This document shows positions 55,201 through 64,000 of a DNA stretch of 64,000 nucleotides, one piece after another. The DNA lies in contig JAJHTX010000010.1 in the NCBI GenBank assembly GCA_032164295.1, positions 434,001 through 498,000 on the forward strand, written 5' to 3'. Numbering within the stretch: the first letter of the stretch is position 1; each line of letters opens with the position of its first letter. Made by a program: the position numbers and the translations under genes. Source of the stretch: Inonotus obliquus (taxonomy: Eukaryota > Basidiomycota > Agaricomycetes > Hymenochaetales > Hymenochaetaceae). The notes below the pieces were generated by a model. That model had not been told where the DNA came from and searched no databases. It was given only the letters and a program-made list of their open reading frames with translations.

Positions 55201-55992
55201 TAATTTTTCTTCCTCAGACCATAAGAATCCATCATCGTTGATGTGCAATTCTTTTAGCCTTTCCAATGTCAACCTTTCCGAAGGTTCAAATTCTGGTGGG
55301 TGCATTGGAAGATTAGGTAACGTGAGTAGTGGATCTTCTGGAAACTGTCGAGTGACCCGTGCATCTTCAGAAAATATTCCTGGAATTGGTTTGACTTTCC
55401 TATCCACTCGCTTGTATGCTGTAAAACTTTCTTTCATCATCCCTTTCCTTTCTTCGAGTTCTCCTATCCTTGCCATAAATACTTTGCCTTGCCGATGCTC
55501 ATTTCCTTGAAAGTTATTTTCTCTGAACTCCTTCTCCCGATTTGCGAAAGTTAAATCGTGAGACTCGACTCGGGTCCAAAGATCCTGAAATAATAAAAAA
55601 TGTCTGAAAGTCCTAAGAGAGATTGATCCTATCCTAATTCCAGACTTGAAAAATATCAGAAAAATAAATAAAATAATTTTTCCTAATTTATCTGAGAGTG
55701 AGAACCATAATACGAAAGTCAGAATGTCCAATACTTCAAAACAACTAATTTTGTACCATTTATTTAAGTGGGGGTTGATTGGTGATGAAAAGAAATTATG
55801 AATAAAGTGGGGGTTGATCAATAAATAAATAGAAACATTGAGTGAGGGGTGATTGCGCATTTGAAAATTATGAGTCAGAAATAAATGGCAAATTTCCAAA
55901 TTTAGACATAGTAGGTGGGTAGAGGCTGAGTCGAAAGGCCAATTCCCAAATTGAAATAAATGGAGAAATGAGCATTGAAAATGAGTGAGCAC
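52177..55992 (-). CDS. Pol of inner gypsy element: RT, RNase H, integrase
   Basis: Open frame of 1271 codons. The first 170 codons are AT-rich and hydrophobic and probably not translated. A splice acceptor (TTATTATTTCAG, exon from 55584) or the Met at 55476 (MARIGELEERKG) are better starts. RT motifs are LRIVHDLQVLNAVTIRD, MGFTNSPAEFQKCM and FIDDLP (FIDD for YxDD). RNase H has SVDSSIIAVGFILSQ and GPDGLSRR. Integrase has the HHCC zinc finger (HHVQSCNECQ) and the D-D-E triad (KIHVDVMNM, VTDNGPEVKG, NGVVERSHAIIRES). The protease is in the upstream ORF, and there is no chromodomain. The end is a run of Asp from a TCA microsatellite. Confidence 0.9.
52197..52236. repeat. (TCA)n microsatellite shared by two coding ends
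   Basis: TCA repeats code for Ser in the antisense gene and, as TGA/GAT on the other strand, for Asp in Pol. Confidence 0.85.
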
Positions 55993-56000
55993 CGGCGCAA
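55584..56000 (-). other. AT-rich spacer or intron between Gag-protease and Pol
   Basis: About 420 bp of AT-rich sequence with TTTAT-rich stretches lies between the stop of the first ORF (56001) and a splice-acceptor-like TTTCAG (55585-55590). The frame is open by chance, but its composition is unlike that of the coding parts on either side. Confidence 0.4.
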
Positions 56001-59000
56001 TTAAAAAGGACTAATATCAGAGGAAGAGAGGTTCCACTCATCTGCATTGGAACTGATTCCACTTTCATACCCTAGTGAGTCAGGTGATGTTGCTCCATCT
56101 CTGTTGTTGCGTAGCGTTACTGGTTGAGGAAGTACCTCCCAATCTTCTTCTGGCAACCTGGCATGAGCAATCTCATCTATCAACTCCGTAATTGGGTCAT
56201 AAGAAAGGTGTGGTCCAATAGTGTAACTCTCCTTGCATAGGTCATGTGCGTGGGCAATGGCTTCGTTGAGACAGACTAACCATAGGTATTCTTCTTCTCT
56301 GAGGATCTGGCATCCCTTCAACGGAGCAGGAATGTACAATTCCAGGTCTCGAGCAACAATGTGAAAACGTCGGCACATATGGAGAGAAGTGGTTCCATCC
56401 CGGTGCATCTCCATCCTGGTCATAGGTTCCATGAGCTCGGAGCTGTAGTCATGTTCTAGCAACTTGGTTGCGTACTCCACCAGCATTTTCTTCACTCTCT
56501 CCCATTCTTTCGACAACTCTTCTAACATCTCTGGTGGCATCAAAGCCCAATATCTTCCGTTACAGGCACAATCTGCAAGTGAAAGCTGAAGGTGGAGGTC
56601 GATAAGGTGTATCCAGAGCTGAGTGATTTCATCATGAAGGGGCCAGTCACTGTACTGGGCCAACGGAGCATAAAGAAGGTAGGAGCCCATCTGGTGTTGG
56701 ATAGGCAGTGTGCTGATGGACCTGCGTACTCGTGCTTCAAACTGATCCAACCTCAACACTGTTCCTTCATACGGTACGGCTTGTCCTTCCAAAAATCGTG
56801 CAGTGCTGATACCATCTTCAGTGTCAACAGGTTCAATTGGTGTCCATTTGATGCCCCGGGGTGACAGAAGAAGAGTACCGGTCTTGTTCATGGAGCTGTC
56901 GTGTACTTTCTGCATGTAGTATGCGAAGTCTGAGGTAGGGAGTCGAAGTGCTGGGACCATTCTGGCGCAAAGGGCATCCAGCAGCTGGTCAGCAGTCTCT
57001 ACTTGGTCTGGAGGTAGGACGTCTACGTGTGGGTGTAGAATGGTATGGGTTTCTGTGCCGTCTGGGGTCTGGCTTGTCAACGTAGCAATTCTTCCTTCTA
57101 CCATCACTGAATCTGGCTCTCCTACTTTCATACGTTCGAAAATTTCTACCAATTCTTCGACATTAACCATCTCCGAGAGAGTCTGAGGGGTATTAGGGGG
57201 TGTCAAGAGGGTGGATGGGTCGTTAGAGGACATTTGGAGTGGTAGAGGGCTTGCTTTCGTGAGTTGAATGCACAGTATCACCAAAACTAGAGTATTGACA
57301 AAAAACGACAGCATACTCATTTTCTCCTTAATAACTGGTCTCCATCCTTGGCTTGCTGTCATCCTGGCCTTGTCCTCAGTCTGTGTACTGCGCTTCGGAC
57401 CGTCATTTTTGTTTGCAATGTCTTGGGGAAGGTTTCCGGCCATGTGCACTGCATTTTTATCTTTCCGTGCATCTATCACCTCTGGTAAGCTTTCCTTTCT
57501 GTTCCGCCTATTAATTCTGATTCTTATGATTATAGAATCGTCATCTGCATCCTCAGCACTTCCTTCACAACCATCTGGTTGGTCTGCAACTGTTATTTGC
57601 GTGCTAGAGGAGACAAGAAAGTCGGATTTGGGGTTTGAGTGGTTCTGAGCTTCTGGGCTGTCTTTGAGGTGTTCTCTTGCGTCTCCTGTGAGTTTCTGGT
57701 GTCTATCGTCGACTTCATGCACTAACCTACTGCCCTGGGCGTCTCTGAGGTCTAGTGCATTCGTCTGTGGGCTGGGGAAGGTGTGGGGATGTGCCACATC
57801 ACCATATCTGTGTCGTCGTTCACCTCCCTGCATCTCGGTCAAATCTCCACCGATCTTCGTCATCTTAGGCTTGTTTGATTCGCGCTGACAAGGGCTTTCG
57901 ATCGGTGTATCATACGTGTGGTTTGGTGCGTTCAGTGATGTCGGATTGCGATGTTGGGTCTGATAGGGGGTGTTACACAGGTGTGTGTTCACAAACTCTG
58001 AATTTCCCTTCTCAATTACTGATCTCTTTCCTTGTGCCACTATCTGCATGGGTGTACTTGACATTCGCATGGTCTTTGGGGGTCTGTCAATGCTGCTTTC
58101 CTTGCTACTTGAAGGTCTTTTATGGTCAAAAACCTCTCGTTTTGATTTTGGCCATATCTCCTTCATTTCTTGGTCGTTCTTGGTGATTCTAGGCTTGTTC
58201 TGTTTGTGTCGACCTCCCTTCCTGTGAAATGGGTCTGGTTGTAGCATGTGAGTCCTATTTCCATGCTGTCTGTTCCATATCTGAGTCGCATTTTTCGGAT
58301 TTACTAGATTAGGCCATAACTTGACCGGGTGTCGTTCGTTTCTCTTCCTTGTAATATCGTTGGAATCTTCTCGTCGAGAGCTATCGGATCGGCTACTTGA
58401 TTGCGCAAATCCGTCCATCGGTCGTTCAGCAATGCTAACTTTGAGCTTCCTTTTTCTCCGACGCGGTTTCTTCCGTAACTTTGTCGGATCTGCACCGTGC
58501 AGATTGTATGATGGCTTGGAATGATCGGACGGATCACGGCTTTCCAACGGCGGTTCAAAGATGGTGATCGGGGCTGAACTCGCGGAGATATGAGATTTCG
58601 GAGATTTATGCATTTTCGGCTGTACTGACTTCTTCCCTTTATGCTTGTAGGCTTCCCCCCTCTGGTTTCCTGCTAGATATTCCTCACAGAGTGATTCCCT
58701 GTCATTGTGGACTACCTGGAGGGTCCCTGAGGCTGTATGAGGTGAGCTGATTTCGTGAAAATCCGAAAATAGTGCATTTAACAATGGATTGATCTCGTTT
58801 TCGTAGTGATCCGATTCCATTTCCTTGGAGGAATAGAGTTCTTCTTCATCATTCCTAACTATGATGTCCTTCTTCGACATCATTAGTGTTGGGAATGGCT
58901 GTGACGTGCTAGCTTCTTGTCCATAATGATGGTGTTTTGAGTATCCTTCACTTCCGACACTTAATATACTTGATATTTCATCATCTGAATCTCGTAATTC

Positions 59001-61787
59001 TTCCTTCTTAGTCATTCCATGCTCATACACACTTTGTGATGGCTGGTCTGGCTTCGTCTTCATGGTCTGAAGATCACGTTGATCACTCTCATAATCTGAC
59101 TCTTGACTGAACTTTGGTTTCTTTGAAGCTGTAAGTGACTCTAGACTGTCTGTTTCTCCTGAGCCTCTCATTCGCTTTCGATAGATCCTGATATTAGGTA
59201 ATTCTGAGTCACTTCGAGCTTCTTTTTCTTCTCTGTCTTCTTCATCCTCTATCAATGTCAAATTCCTTGGCACTGATTTTTCTCCTGTTTCGATTTCCCA
59301 TTCCTTGACAATACATTGAGTTGATGAGGGTGGAACTGAAAATGCGGTATATGCAGTCCCTTCTTCATTTCGAACTTCTTCCAATGCCTTCTCTCTTGTC
59401 TGAGTGAACTTCTCAAATAGAGCTTGGTAATCATCCTGATCATCGATATCAGGTTGAGCAGCAAACCATGTTGATGGATCATAGTCCCATGACTCATTGC
59501 TTCCATCAGGAGTTACTAGCATCTCATATCTAGTCTTCGATCGAGTTGGATCTTCAGGGTCCTTGAATTGGAGATAAGTGCCATTAGGCCGTTCATCGAT
59601 GGAGATAAGGTTTCCTCTCTGCCATGGTCTTCCAAGCAGTAAGTCGAATGGAACTTGGCTTCCAACATAGATGTTGCCTATGGTAATGATGCTTCCAATG
59701 TCAAGTCGAACTCCTGTGAGTAATCCTTCTAACATTCCTTGTCCTCCATTAGCATCGTTCATATTCATTTTCTGAGTTTTGTCAATGGGTCTTTGGATGA
59801 GCTGTGCGAATCGACTATGACAGATGTTCATTTGCGATCCAGTATCGAGAATAGCATTGATGTCATGTCCTCTGCAATTGACTGTTAATCGGATAAGTCT
59901 GCCATGAGTCTTGGCAATCACTGGTCGAGTCCAGAATGCTTCTGAATTATCCTCTGAATCTTCTTCAACAATATTGGCTCTCATTATCATTTCTGGAGCG
60001 GGTTTGATGGTCTTGTACTGAAGCTTATCAGCGATGATCCGGGCTAATCCGGGAGAAGCTCCAAGAAGATCTCGAGTTGAGATAAGTTGATCCTGGGAAA
60101 GGATTTTGTCAGCGACTGTCTGAAGATTAACACTGGCTGACATCTCCGACTGGCGTGGTGTACGATGTGCTGTTTGCGACTTGTCTCCCGTAGGTTCTTC
60201 TTTGCTAGTTGATACTCTCGAACTATTCCTTGGGTCAATCTTCTGTACCAACTGCTCATTAGTCATAGTGATATCTTTGACACTTGGCTGAGTCTTGGCT
60301 GGTGGACTGATTGTCTCTGCTTGCGACTTTCGAGGTATACGATCGATGACAACTTCTGGTTCTGCTCTCCTTGATGGTCTTGACTGAATGGGTCTTTCCA
60401 TTACATCCTTGCGCTTGTGATTGGTTGTCTTCTGAGAACGAGTTATCGGATATCCAATCTCATCTTCTTCTGGGTGCGCATATAATGTCTCGCTAGTTTC
60501 CGATGAGGATTGACATGTGATAAAGTTGACCTTGCTTTCTGCTGAGTGTTGGCGTTTAGCAGCTTGGACTAATGATTCTCCAAATGCTCGCCTGATCACT
60601 TCTCCATTTCCCATGCAAAGTTTCCCTGAGTTATCAAACTTGGCAATTCCTTGGGAAACAATGTTCTTCACCTCTGAACATGTTCGAAGTCCATGTCCCA
60701 TTTGTCCACATCCAAAACAATTACGATAGGGAGCTCTCTCGATGTTTCCACCTCGAGGTTTATTCTTCTCTTGATCTGGCTGAGTCTCGACACGATTATT
60801 GGACCTAAGATCTGGAGAACGAATGGCTTGTGCAACTAAAGGGTCGAGTTTGACTGCCTTGTAGTACAAAAGACCATACTTCGGATCTGATATGGAGAGC
60901 TTCGACATTTGTTCGATCAGCTTCTCTACCTCATCAGGTTCTGTCTTCTTCACCCTATCCTGAGCTCTTCTCAACTTCGAATCAGTCTTGCCGATCTTTG
61001 GAGACTGAGTTTCCCTTATCCTATCGGATACGATCTTGACCTCATCCTCATCTTCCTTCTCATTACTTCCGAGGTCATCTTCAGGTTCATCTCTGAATGG
61101 GTTTGGAGTTTCCTTCTTTTCCTCCCCATCAATCATGTCGAACCTGTCTGCATTCAACATTGACTCTGCAGCATTCCATATCTGCTCCAAATCGAAAGGT
61201 TCAGCCATGTCATGGTCTGGATCCTTTAGTAAGAGTCGATTCTCTAGGTGTGCTCGAGTGTAGTCATCAAGTCCATTCCAAAAATAGGTAGCCTGTTCCT
61301 CCTTGGTTATTTTCTTGTGAGCGAATAGCCATCCTCCTATCTTGGTAAACTCTCTGGAATACTGCGTGAATTGTTTCCAGCTCTTGACTCTCGAGTCTCG
61401 ATTAGCGTACATGAATCTCTTGAGATCCATCTTTGTATATCTCTTCTCATTGAGCTGGGCATCGAACAGCCTCAGCAGTTGAGTCTTGAGATTCTTCCAA
61501 TTGGGTATAGCGAAATCATTAAGACCTTCGATCACCTGGATTACCTGCCTCGAGCAGTATCGAGTGATGGTCTTGCACTTGTCTGTGTCAAGCGTGACAT
61601 TGTACTTAGAACACAATTGTTCATAATAATCTAGAAAGGTCTTGACTTCTGAGAAATGTCCCGTGAATATCTTGGGAGCATTCTTCGAGGTCGAGTATGG
61701 CATATCTAGAACCGATAACGATGTCTGATTGGTCGAGGGAACTTCTTCCTCATGATTGGTAGTCTGTGTAGCACTGTCAGTGGTCAT
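56001..61787 (-). CDS. Gag-protease polyprotein of inner gypsy element with large extra C-terminal part
   Basis: 1928 residues, uninterrupted. Residues about 35-230 form the Gag capsid region (APKIFTGHFSEVKTFLDYYE, RYTKMDLKRFMYANRDSR, WLFAHKKITKEEQATYFWNG). A CCHC knuckle (CFGCGQMGHGLRTC) and a retropepsin domain follow (RGHDINAILDTGSQMNICHS, VPFDLLLGRPWQRGNL). A disordered region of about 700 residues comes next. At residue 1490 there is MSMLSFFVNTLVLVILCIQL followed by TKASPLPL, a signal-peptide-like segment with a plausible cleavage site after TKA. The last 415 residues are a folded-looking domain (DQLLDALCARMVPALRLP, WPLHDEITQLWIHLIDLHLQ, ADCACNGRYW) with no known match. Pol is a separate frame starting just downstream. 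The start lies 100 bp inside the primer-binding site. Confidence 0.88.
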   Translation of the reverse strand: MTTDSATQTTNHEEEVPSTNQTSLSVLDMPYSTSKNAPKIFTGHFSEVKTFLDYYEQLCSKYNVTLDTDKCKTITRYCSRQVIQVIEGLNDFAIPNWKNLKTQLLRLFDAQLNEKRYTKMDLKRFMYANRDSRVKSWKQFTQYSREFTKIGGWLFAHKKITKEEQATYFWNGLDDYTRAHLENRLLLKDPDHDMAEPFDLEQIWNAAESMLNADRFDMIDGEEKKETPNPFRDEPEDDLGSNEKEDEDEVKIVSDRIRETQSPKIGKTDSKLRRAQDRVKKTEPDEVEKLIEQMSKLSISDPKYGLLYYKAVKLDPLVAQAIRSPDLRSNNRVETQPDQEKNKPRGGNIERAPYRNCFGCGQMGHGLRTCSEVKNIVSQGIAKFDNSGKLCMGNGEVIRRAFGESLVQAAKRQHSAESKVNFITCQSSSETSETLYAHPEEDEIGYPITRSQKTTNHKRKDVMERPIQSRPSRRAEPEVVIDRIPRKSQAETISPPAKTQPSVKDITMTNEQLVQKIDPRNSSRVSTSKEEPTGDKSQTAHRTPRQSEMSASVNLQTVADKILSQDQLISTRDLLGASPGLARIIADKLQYKTIKPAPEMIMRANIVEEDSEDNSEAFWTRPVIAKTHGRLIRLTVNCRGHDINAILDTGSQMNICHSRFAQLIQRPIDKTQKMNMNDANGGQGMLEGLLTGVRLDIGSIITIGNIYVGSQVPFDLLLGRPWQRGNLISIDERPNGTYLQFKDPEDPTRSKTRYEMLVTPDGSNESWDYDPSTWFAAQPDIDDQDDYQALFEKFTQTREKALEEVRNEEGTAYTAFSVPPSSTQCIVKEWEIETGEKSVPRNLTLIEDEEDREEKEARSDSELPNIRIYRKRMRGSGETDSLESLTASKKPKFSQESDYESDQRDLQTMKTKPDQPSQSVYEHGMTKKEELRDSDDEISSILSVGSEGYSKHHHYGQEASTSQPFPTLMMSKKDIIVRNDEEELYSSKEMESDHYENEINPLLNALFSDFHEISSPHTASGTLQVVHNDRESLCEEYLAGNQRGEAYKHKGKKSVQPKMHKSPKSHISASSAPITIFEPPLESRDPSDHSKPSYNLHGADPTKLRKKPRRRKRKLKVSIAERPMDGFAQSSSRSDSSRREDSNDITRKRNERHPVKLWPNLVNPKNATQIWNRQHGNRTHMLQPDPFHRKGGRHKQNKPRITKNDQEMKEIWPKSKREVFDHKRPSSSKESSIDRPPKTMRMSSTPMQIVAQGKRSVIEKGNSEFVNTHLCNTPYQTQHRNPTSLNAPNHTYDTPIESPCQRESNKPKMTKIGGDLTEMQGGERRHRYGDVAHPHTFPSPQTNALDLRDAQGSRLVHEVDDRHQKLTGDAREHLKDSPEAQNHSNPKSDFLVSSSTQITVADQPDGCEGSAEDADDDSIIIRIRINRRNRKESLPEVIDARKDKNAVHMAGNLPQDIANKNDGPKRSTQTEDKARMTASQGWRPVIKEKMSMLSFFVNTLVLVILCIQLTKASPLPLQMSSNDPSTLLTPPNTPQTLSEMVNVEELVEIFERMKVGEPDSVMVEGRIATLTSQTPDGTETHTILHPHVDVLPPDQVETADQLLDALCARMVPALRLPTSDFAYYMQKVHDSSMNKTGTLLLSPRGIKWTPIEPVDTEDGISTARFLEGQAVPYEGTVLRLDQFEARVRRSISTLPIQHQMGSYLLYAPLAQYSDWPLHDEITQLWIHLIDLHLQLSLADCACNGRYWALMPPEMLEELSKEWERVKKMLVEYATKLLEHDYSSELMEPMTRMEMHRDGTTSLHMCRRFHIVARDLELYIPAPLKGCQILREEEYLWLVCLNEAIAHAHDLCKESYTIGPHLSYDPITELIDEIAHARLPEEDWEVLPQPVTLRNNRDGATSPDSLGYESGISSNADEWNLSSSDISPF

Positions 61788-61887
61788 GATAACAATGCAA
61801 ATGACTTAGCGAAAAATTCTTCTTTGCTCTGATCGATGAGCGATGATGGTAAAACTTGATATGGTCACAACCACAACTATCGAATAG

Positions 61888-61907
61888 CTGCCCTGCGGTG
61901 GTCACCA
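61888..61907 (-). promoter_or_regulatory. primer-binding site of inner gypsy element
   Basis: On the minus strand TGGTGACCACCGCAGGGCAG lies five bases after the 5' LTR. Its complement ends in CCA, as for a tRNA 3' end. It differs from the site of the gag-only element at 6315, so the two use different tRNA primers. Confidence 0.75.
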
Positions 61908-61912
61908 AGTTT

Positions 61913-63676
61913 TGTCGTGCTGGGATGGTATTGGCTGTTGAATAACCAAGTACACTCCCACTGAGTCAACCGGTCTAATTATCTAGGCGGGTAGTCTTCC
62001 CAGTTGTTCGTTGAAGCTATGGGCAACTTGTTGTAGTTGGAGGGTTGAGGGATTCAAGTTTGAGTAGAGAGGTAGAGTGAGTGAGAGATGAGTCTTTATC
62101 CAATTCTCTTGAAAGTGAGTGATAGGTCACCGTGGGTGAGGAGCAATTAAATTGTCCACACCGAGGTAGGCAATGACAAGCTATGCAGAATAGATGTCAA
62201 TGTCTAGAGGGACACACATACTCGAAGTCTCGAGTTATTAGATATCGACTTTGAGAGGGAGTTTATCACCAATGTCCAATTGGAACAGAGGCGATACAAT
62301 ACCTTTGACTAGTACCAAACTAGTCCTTGAGCAATGCAGTTACCCAGTCTTAAGCTGTGGTCAACTGTATGCGACGAAACCTTGACTTGACTTGCAAATG
62401 GTGTGACAAGAGGTCACAGAGTGATGTGAGCTTGTCTTGTTCTGGGGGAGAACTCTGGTGAGTTATTCTATGGGGAGTTAATTCTATGCTCCTCTGGGGG
62501 GCTACATGCTGGTCCTTAAATACTAATTCCAAGACCAATTTACATAATCCACAGCATAAGCTAAAAATAGATCTGCATCAACCACATCATCAAAATTTGA
62601 TATCTCCTTCCAAAGCTATGCATCAAATACTCCAAATCAAGTGATATGTATCAATGTATCAATGAGTTATTTGATGAATGATGCGCATCAATGAATTAAT
62701 TGATGAGTGATGTGCATCAATGCATGATTTGATGAATGCTGTGCATCAATGAATTACTTGATAGATGCTGTGCATCAATGAGTTATTTGATGAATGATGC
62801 GCATCAATGAGTTATTTGATGAATGATGTGCCATCAATGAATCAATTGATGAGTCCAGAATATGGTTCAAGGTGATGACCTGATCGATGATCTAATCGAT
62901 GACTTGATGAATGACCTAATGGATGATATAATCGATTACTTGATGGATGAGATAATCGATGACCTAATGAATGATATAATCGATTACTTGATGGATGATA
63001 TAATCGATGACCTGATGGATGATATAATCGATTACCCAGTTTGGGCTTATTTGGTTTTTGGTATCTGGACTGTGGTCTTTGGTTTTTCCAGAGCGATGTA
63101 TCGGATGGCTTCTCAGATAAGACCAAATGAATGGTGCAACCGGTGGTTCTTGAACCTTCATTTCTGCTTCTAGAGCGTGACCATATAAAGAATGGTTTGT
63201 TTATCTATCGCCGCTCGAGTTCCTTTTCTGCAATTCTTTGTTCTAATGCCACCTTCACGACTTCGTGCACAACTTCACCATCTGCTCTGCCACGCTTCTG
63301 AACTTCTCAGGCTGACTTTTGTGTATCGTCGCGCTTCCTCTAACCCAATTCAGTGAGTTACTTTCTCGACACTTTGCGATCTTTATGCTTAATAGCACGA
63401 AGAGTATTTGTGGAGACGACTATCATGATCGAGGAGGAGTGGGTCGAGTGGGTACCGGTGCTTGTTACTAGACGAGTTGTGCTCAACGCTTGATAGTAAG
63501 CTTGGCACTTTCCATCGGCTTTCGATTTGCTAACTTGTGTGCAGAATTACGAGTTACTGCGACGTCCGATATTTCTTGTTTATCCTTTCTGATGTCCTAC
63601 TATGTTCTTGCTTCCGATAGTGTAAAGCATGCCAATATTACGATTGTTTATGTCCAGGCAATATCCTGGCCTGACA
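61913..63676 (-). repeat. 5' LTR of inner gypsy element
   Basis: Upstream LTR in element orientation, nearly identical to 49474-51237, with the same minisatellites. The right GCGC target duplication follows at 63677-63680. Confidence 0.93.
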
Positions 63677-64000
63677 GCGCACTTGCGATCGCTGTCCTAT
63701 AGTAGATCGTACCAAATATGAATACTGTAACCAGCCCCGCGTATATTCCTTCGTAAGCCACTATAGTTATATTTAATTATATATTCGATTTTTGTGCTTA
63801 TACTTTACTTGCTTTTGCTTTCTCTTTCTTTCCGTTGAGTAGGGCTAGTAGTATTCGGTGTAATAGGTTGGCGTGTGCTTGCGCGGAGTACAACGTTCCT
63901 CCTCCGTTTTCTAGTGCTCTCTTAAATACACTTTCGTGTGGCGTAGGTGATACCTTGCCTATAACCCTTCCTGTCTTGAAATGATCCCAGTAGAGATCTT
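63677..64000 (-). CDS. ORF1 of outer gypsy element, 5' portion with intron (partial)
   Basis: From the window edge down to 63809 a coding frame reads DLYWDHFKTGRVIGKVSPTP...SVFKRALENGG...LLHRILLALLNGK. A 48-nt GT-AG intron (63761-63808) joins it to 63760-63677. The join creates an ATG (A at 63809, TG at 63760-63759) and continues AYEGIYAGLVTVFIFGTIYY, a membrane span, then RTAIASA, and would go on into the part at 49473 across the inner insertion. The 63760-63681 frame has no Met of its own, which supports the splice. The upstream start is outside the window. Family unknown. Confidence 0.5.

Larger units (their letters stand above)
49474..63676 (-). mobile_element. inner Ty3/gypsy element, full length, inserted in the outer element
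   Basis: Two 1764-bp direct repeats (49474-51237 and 61913-63676, offset 12439) start TG and end CA. They flank an interior that holds, on the minus strand, a primer-binding site, a Gag-protease ORF (61787-56001) and an RT-RNase H-integrase ORF (to 52177), and on the plus strand a spliced gene (51448-52285). The 4-bp GCGC flanks are target duplications. I noticed only about three base differences between the LTRs, so it is younger than its host element. All catalytic motifs look intact and it may still be active. Confidence 0.95.
40241..64000 (-). mobile_element. outer Ty3/gypsy chromodomain element with accessory ORFs, interrupted and running off the window
   Basis: Minus-strand ORFs in the order ORF1, Gag, Pol, small membrane ORF, acidic ORF and CxxC ORF belong to one long element. 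The 5' LTR lies beyond 64000. The 3' LTR should lie in 40241-40890, but its borders cannot be fixed without the partner. A purine-rich tract (about 40830-40857 on the minus strand) is a candidate polypurine tract. The Pol integrase ends in a chromodomain, which places it among chromoviruses. A younger gypsy element (49474-63676) has inserted in ORF1, leaving GCGC on both sides, so this copy is inactive. Confidence 0.8.

Overview
The window comes from a basidiomycete fungus, most likely an agaricomycete. The evidence is eukaryotic genes with many 48-70 nt GT-AG introns, a mitochondrial TIM50, an EPL1 (NuA4 subunit), a Zn2Cys6 regulator, an F-box protein, a TKL-type kinase with an HSD catalytic loop, and a heavy load of Ty3/gypsy, LINE and hAT-like elements. 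Nothing bacterial is present. All exon boundaries were set by eye.

Layout. 0.4-1.8 kb: minus-strand protein kinase with a frame break in its glycine loop. 1.99-2.64 kb: short non-autonomous hAT-type element with a perfect 8-bp target duplication. 3.2-4.2 kb: unknown acidic protein. 4.97-10.8 kb: full-length LTR element that encodes only a Gag and is saturated with the pentamer CGGTA/TACCG. 10.8-16 kb: gene-poor, with two weak gene models. 16-31 kb: four host genes resolved exon by exon: TIM50 (+), EPL1 (-), an 11-exon Zn2Cys6 regulator (+) and a 4-exon F-box protein (-). 31.4-33.3 kb: multi-exon unknown gene with recurring sumoylation-type motifs. 33.8-37.6 kb: tiny lysine-rich proteins, two of them in a duplicated segment, with a second hAT-like element between the copies. 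37.6-40.2 kb: 5'-truncated LINE ending in its poly(A) tract.

40.2-64 kb is a nested retroelement complex, all on the minus strand. The outer element is a chromodomain Ty3/gypsy element with an unusually complex gene set: a spliced membrane/coiled-coil ORF, Gag, a -1-frame Pol, a 57-residue membrane protein, an acidic ORF and a CxxC ORF. Its first ORF is split by a 14.2-kb second gypsy element (49474-63676) with 1764-bp near-identical LTRs and a GCGC target duplication. The inner element carries a 1928-residue Gag-protease ORF with an internal signal-peptide-like start and a large extra C-terminal domain, a separate RT-RNase H-integrase ORF, and a spliced Cys-rich gene on the opposite strand with its own TATA box. 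The antisense gene and the accessory ORFs of the two elements are the most novel content. The host genes between them look ordinary.
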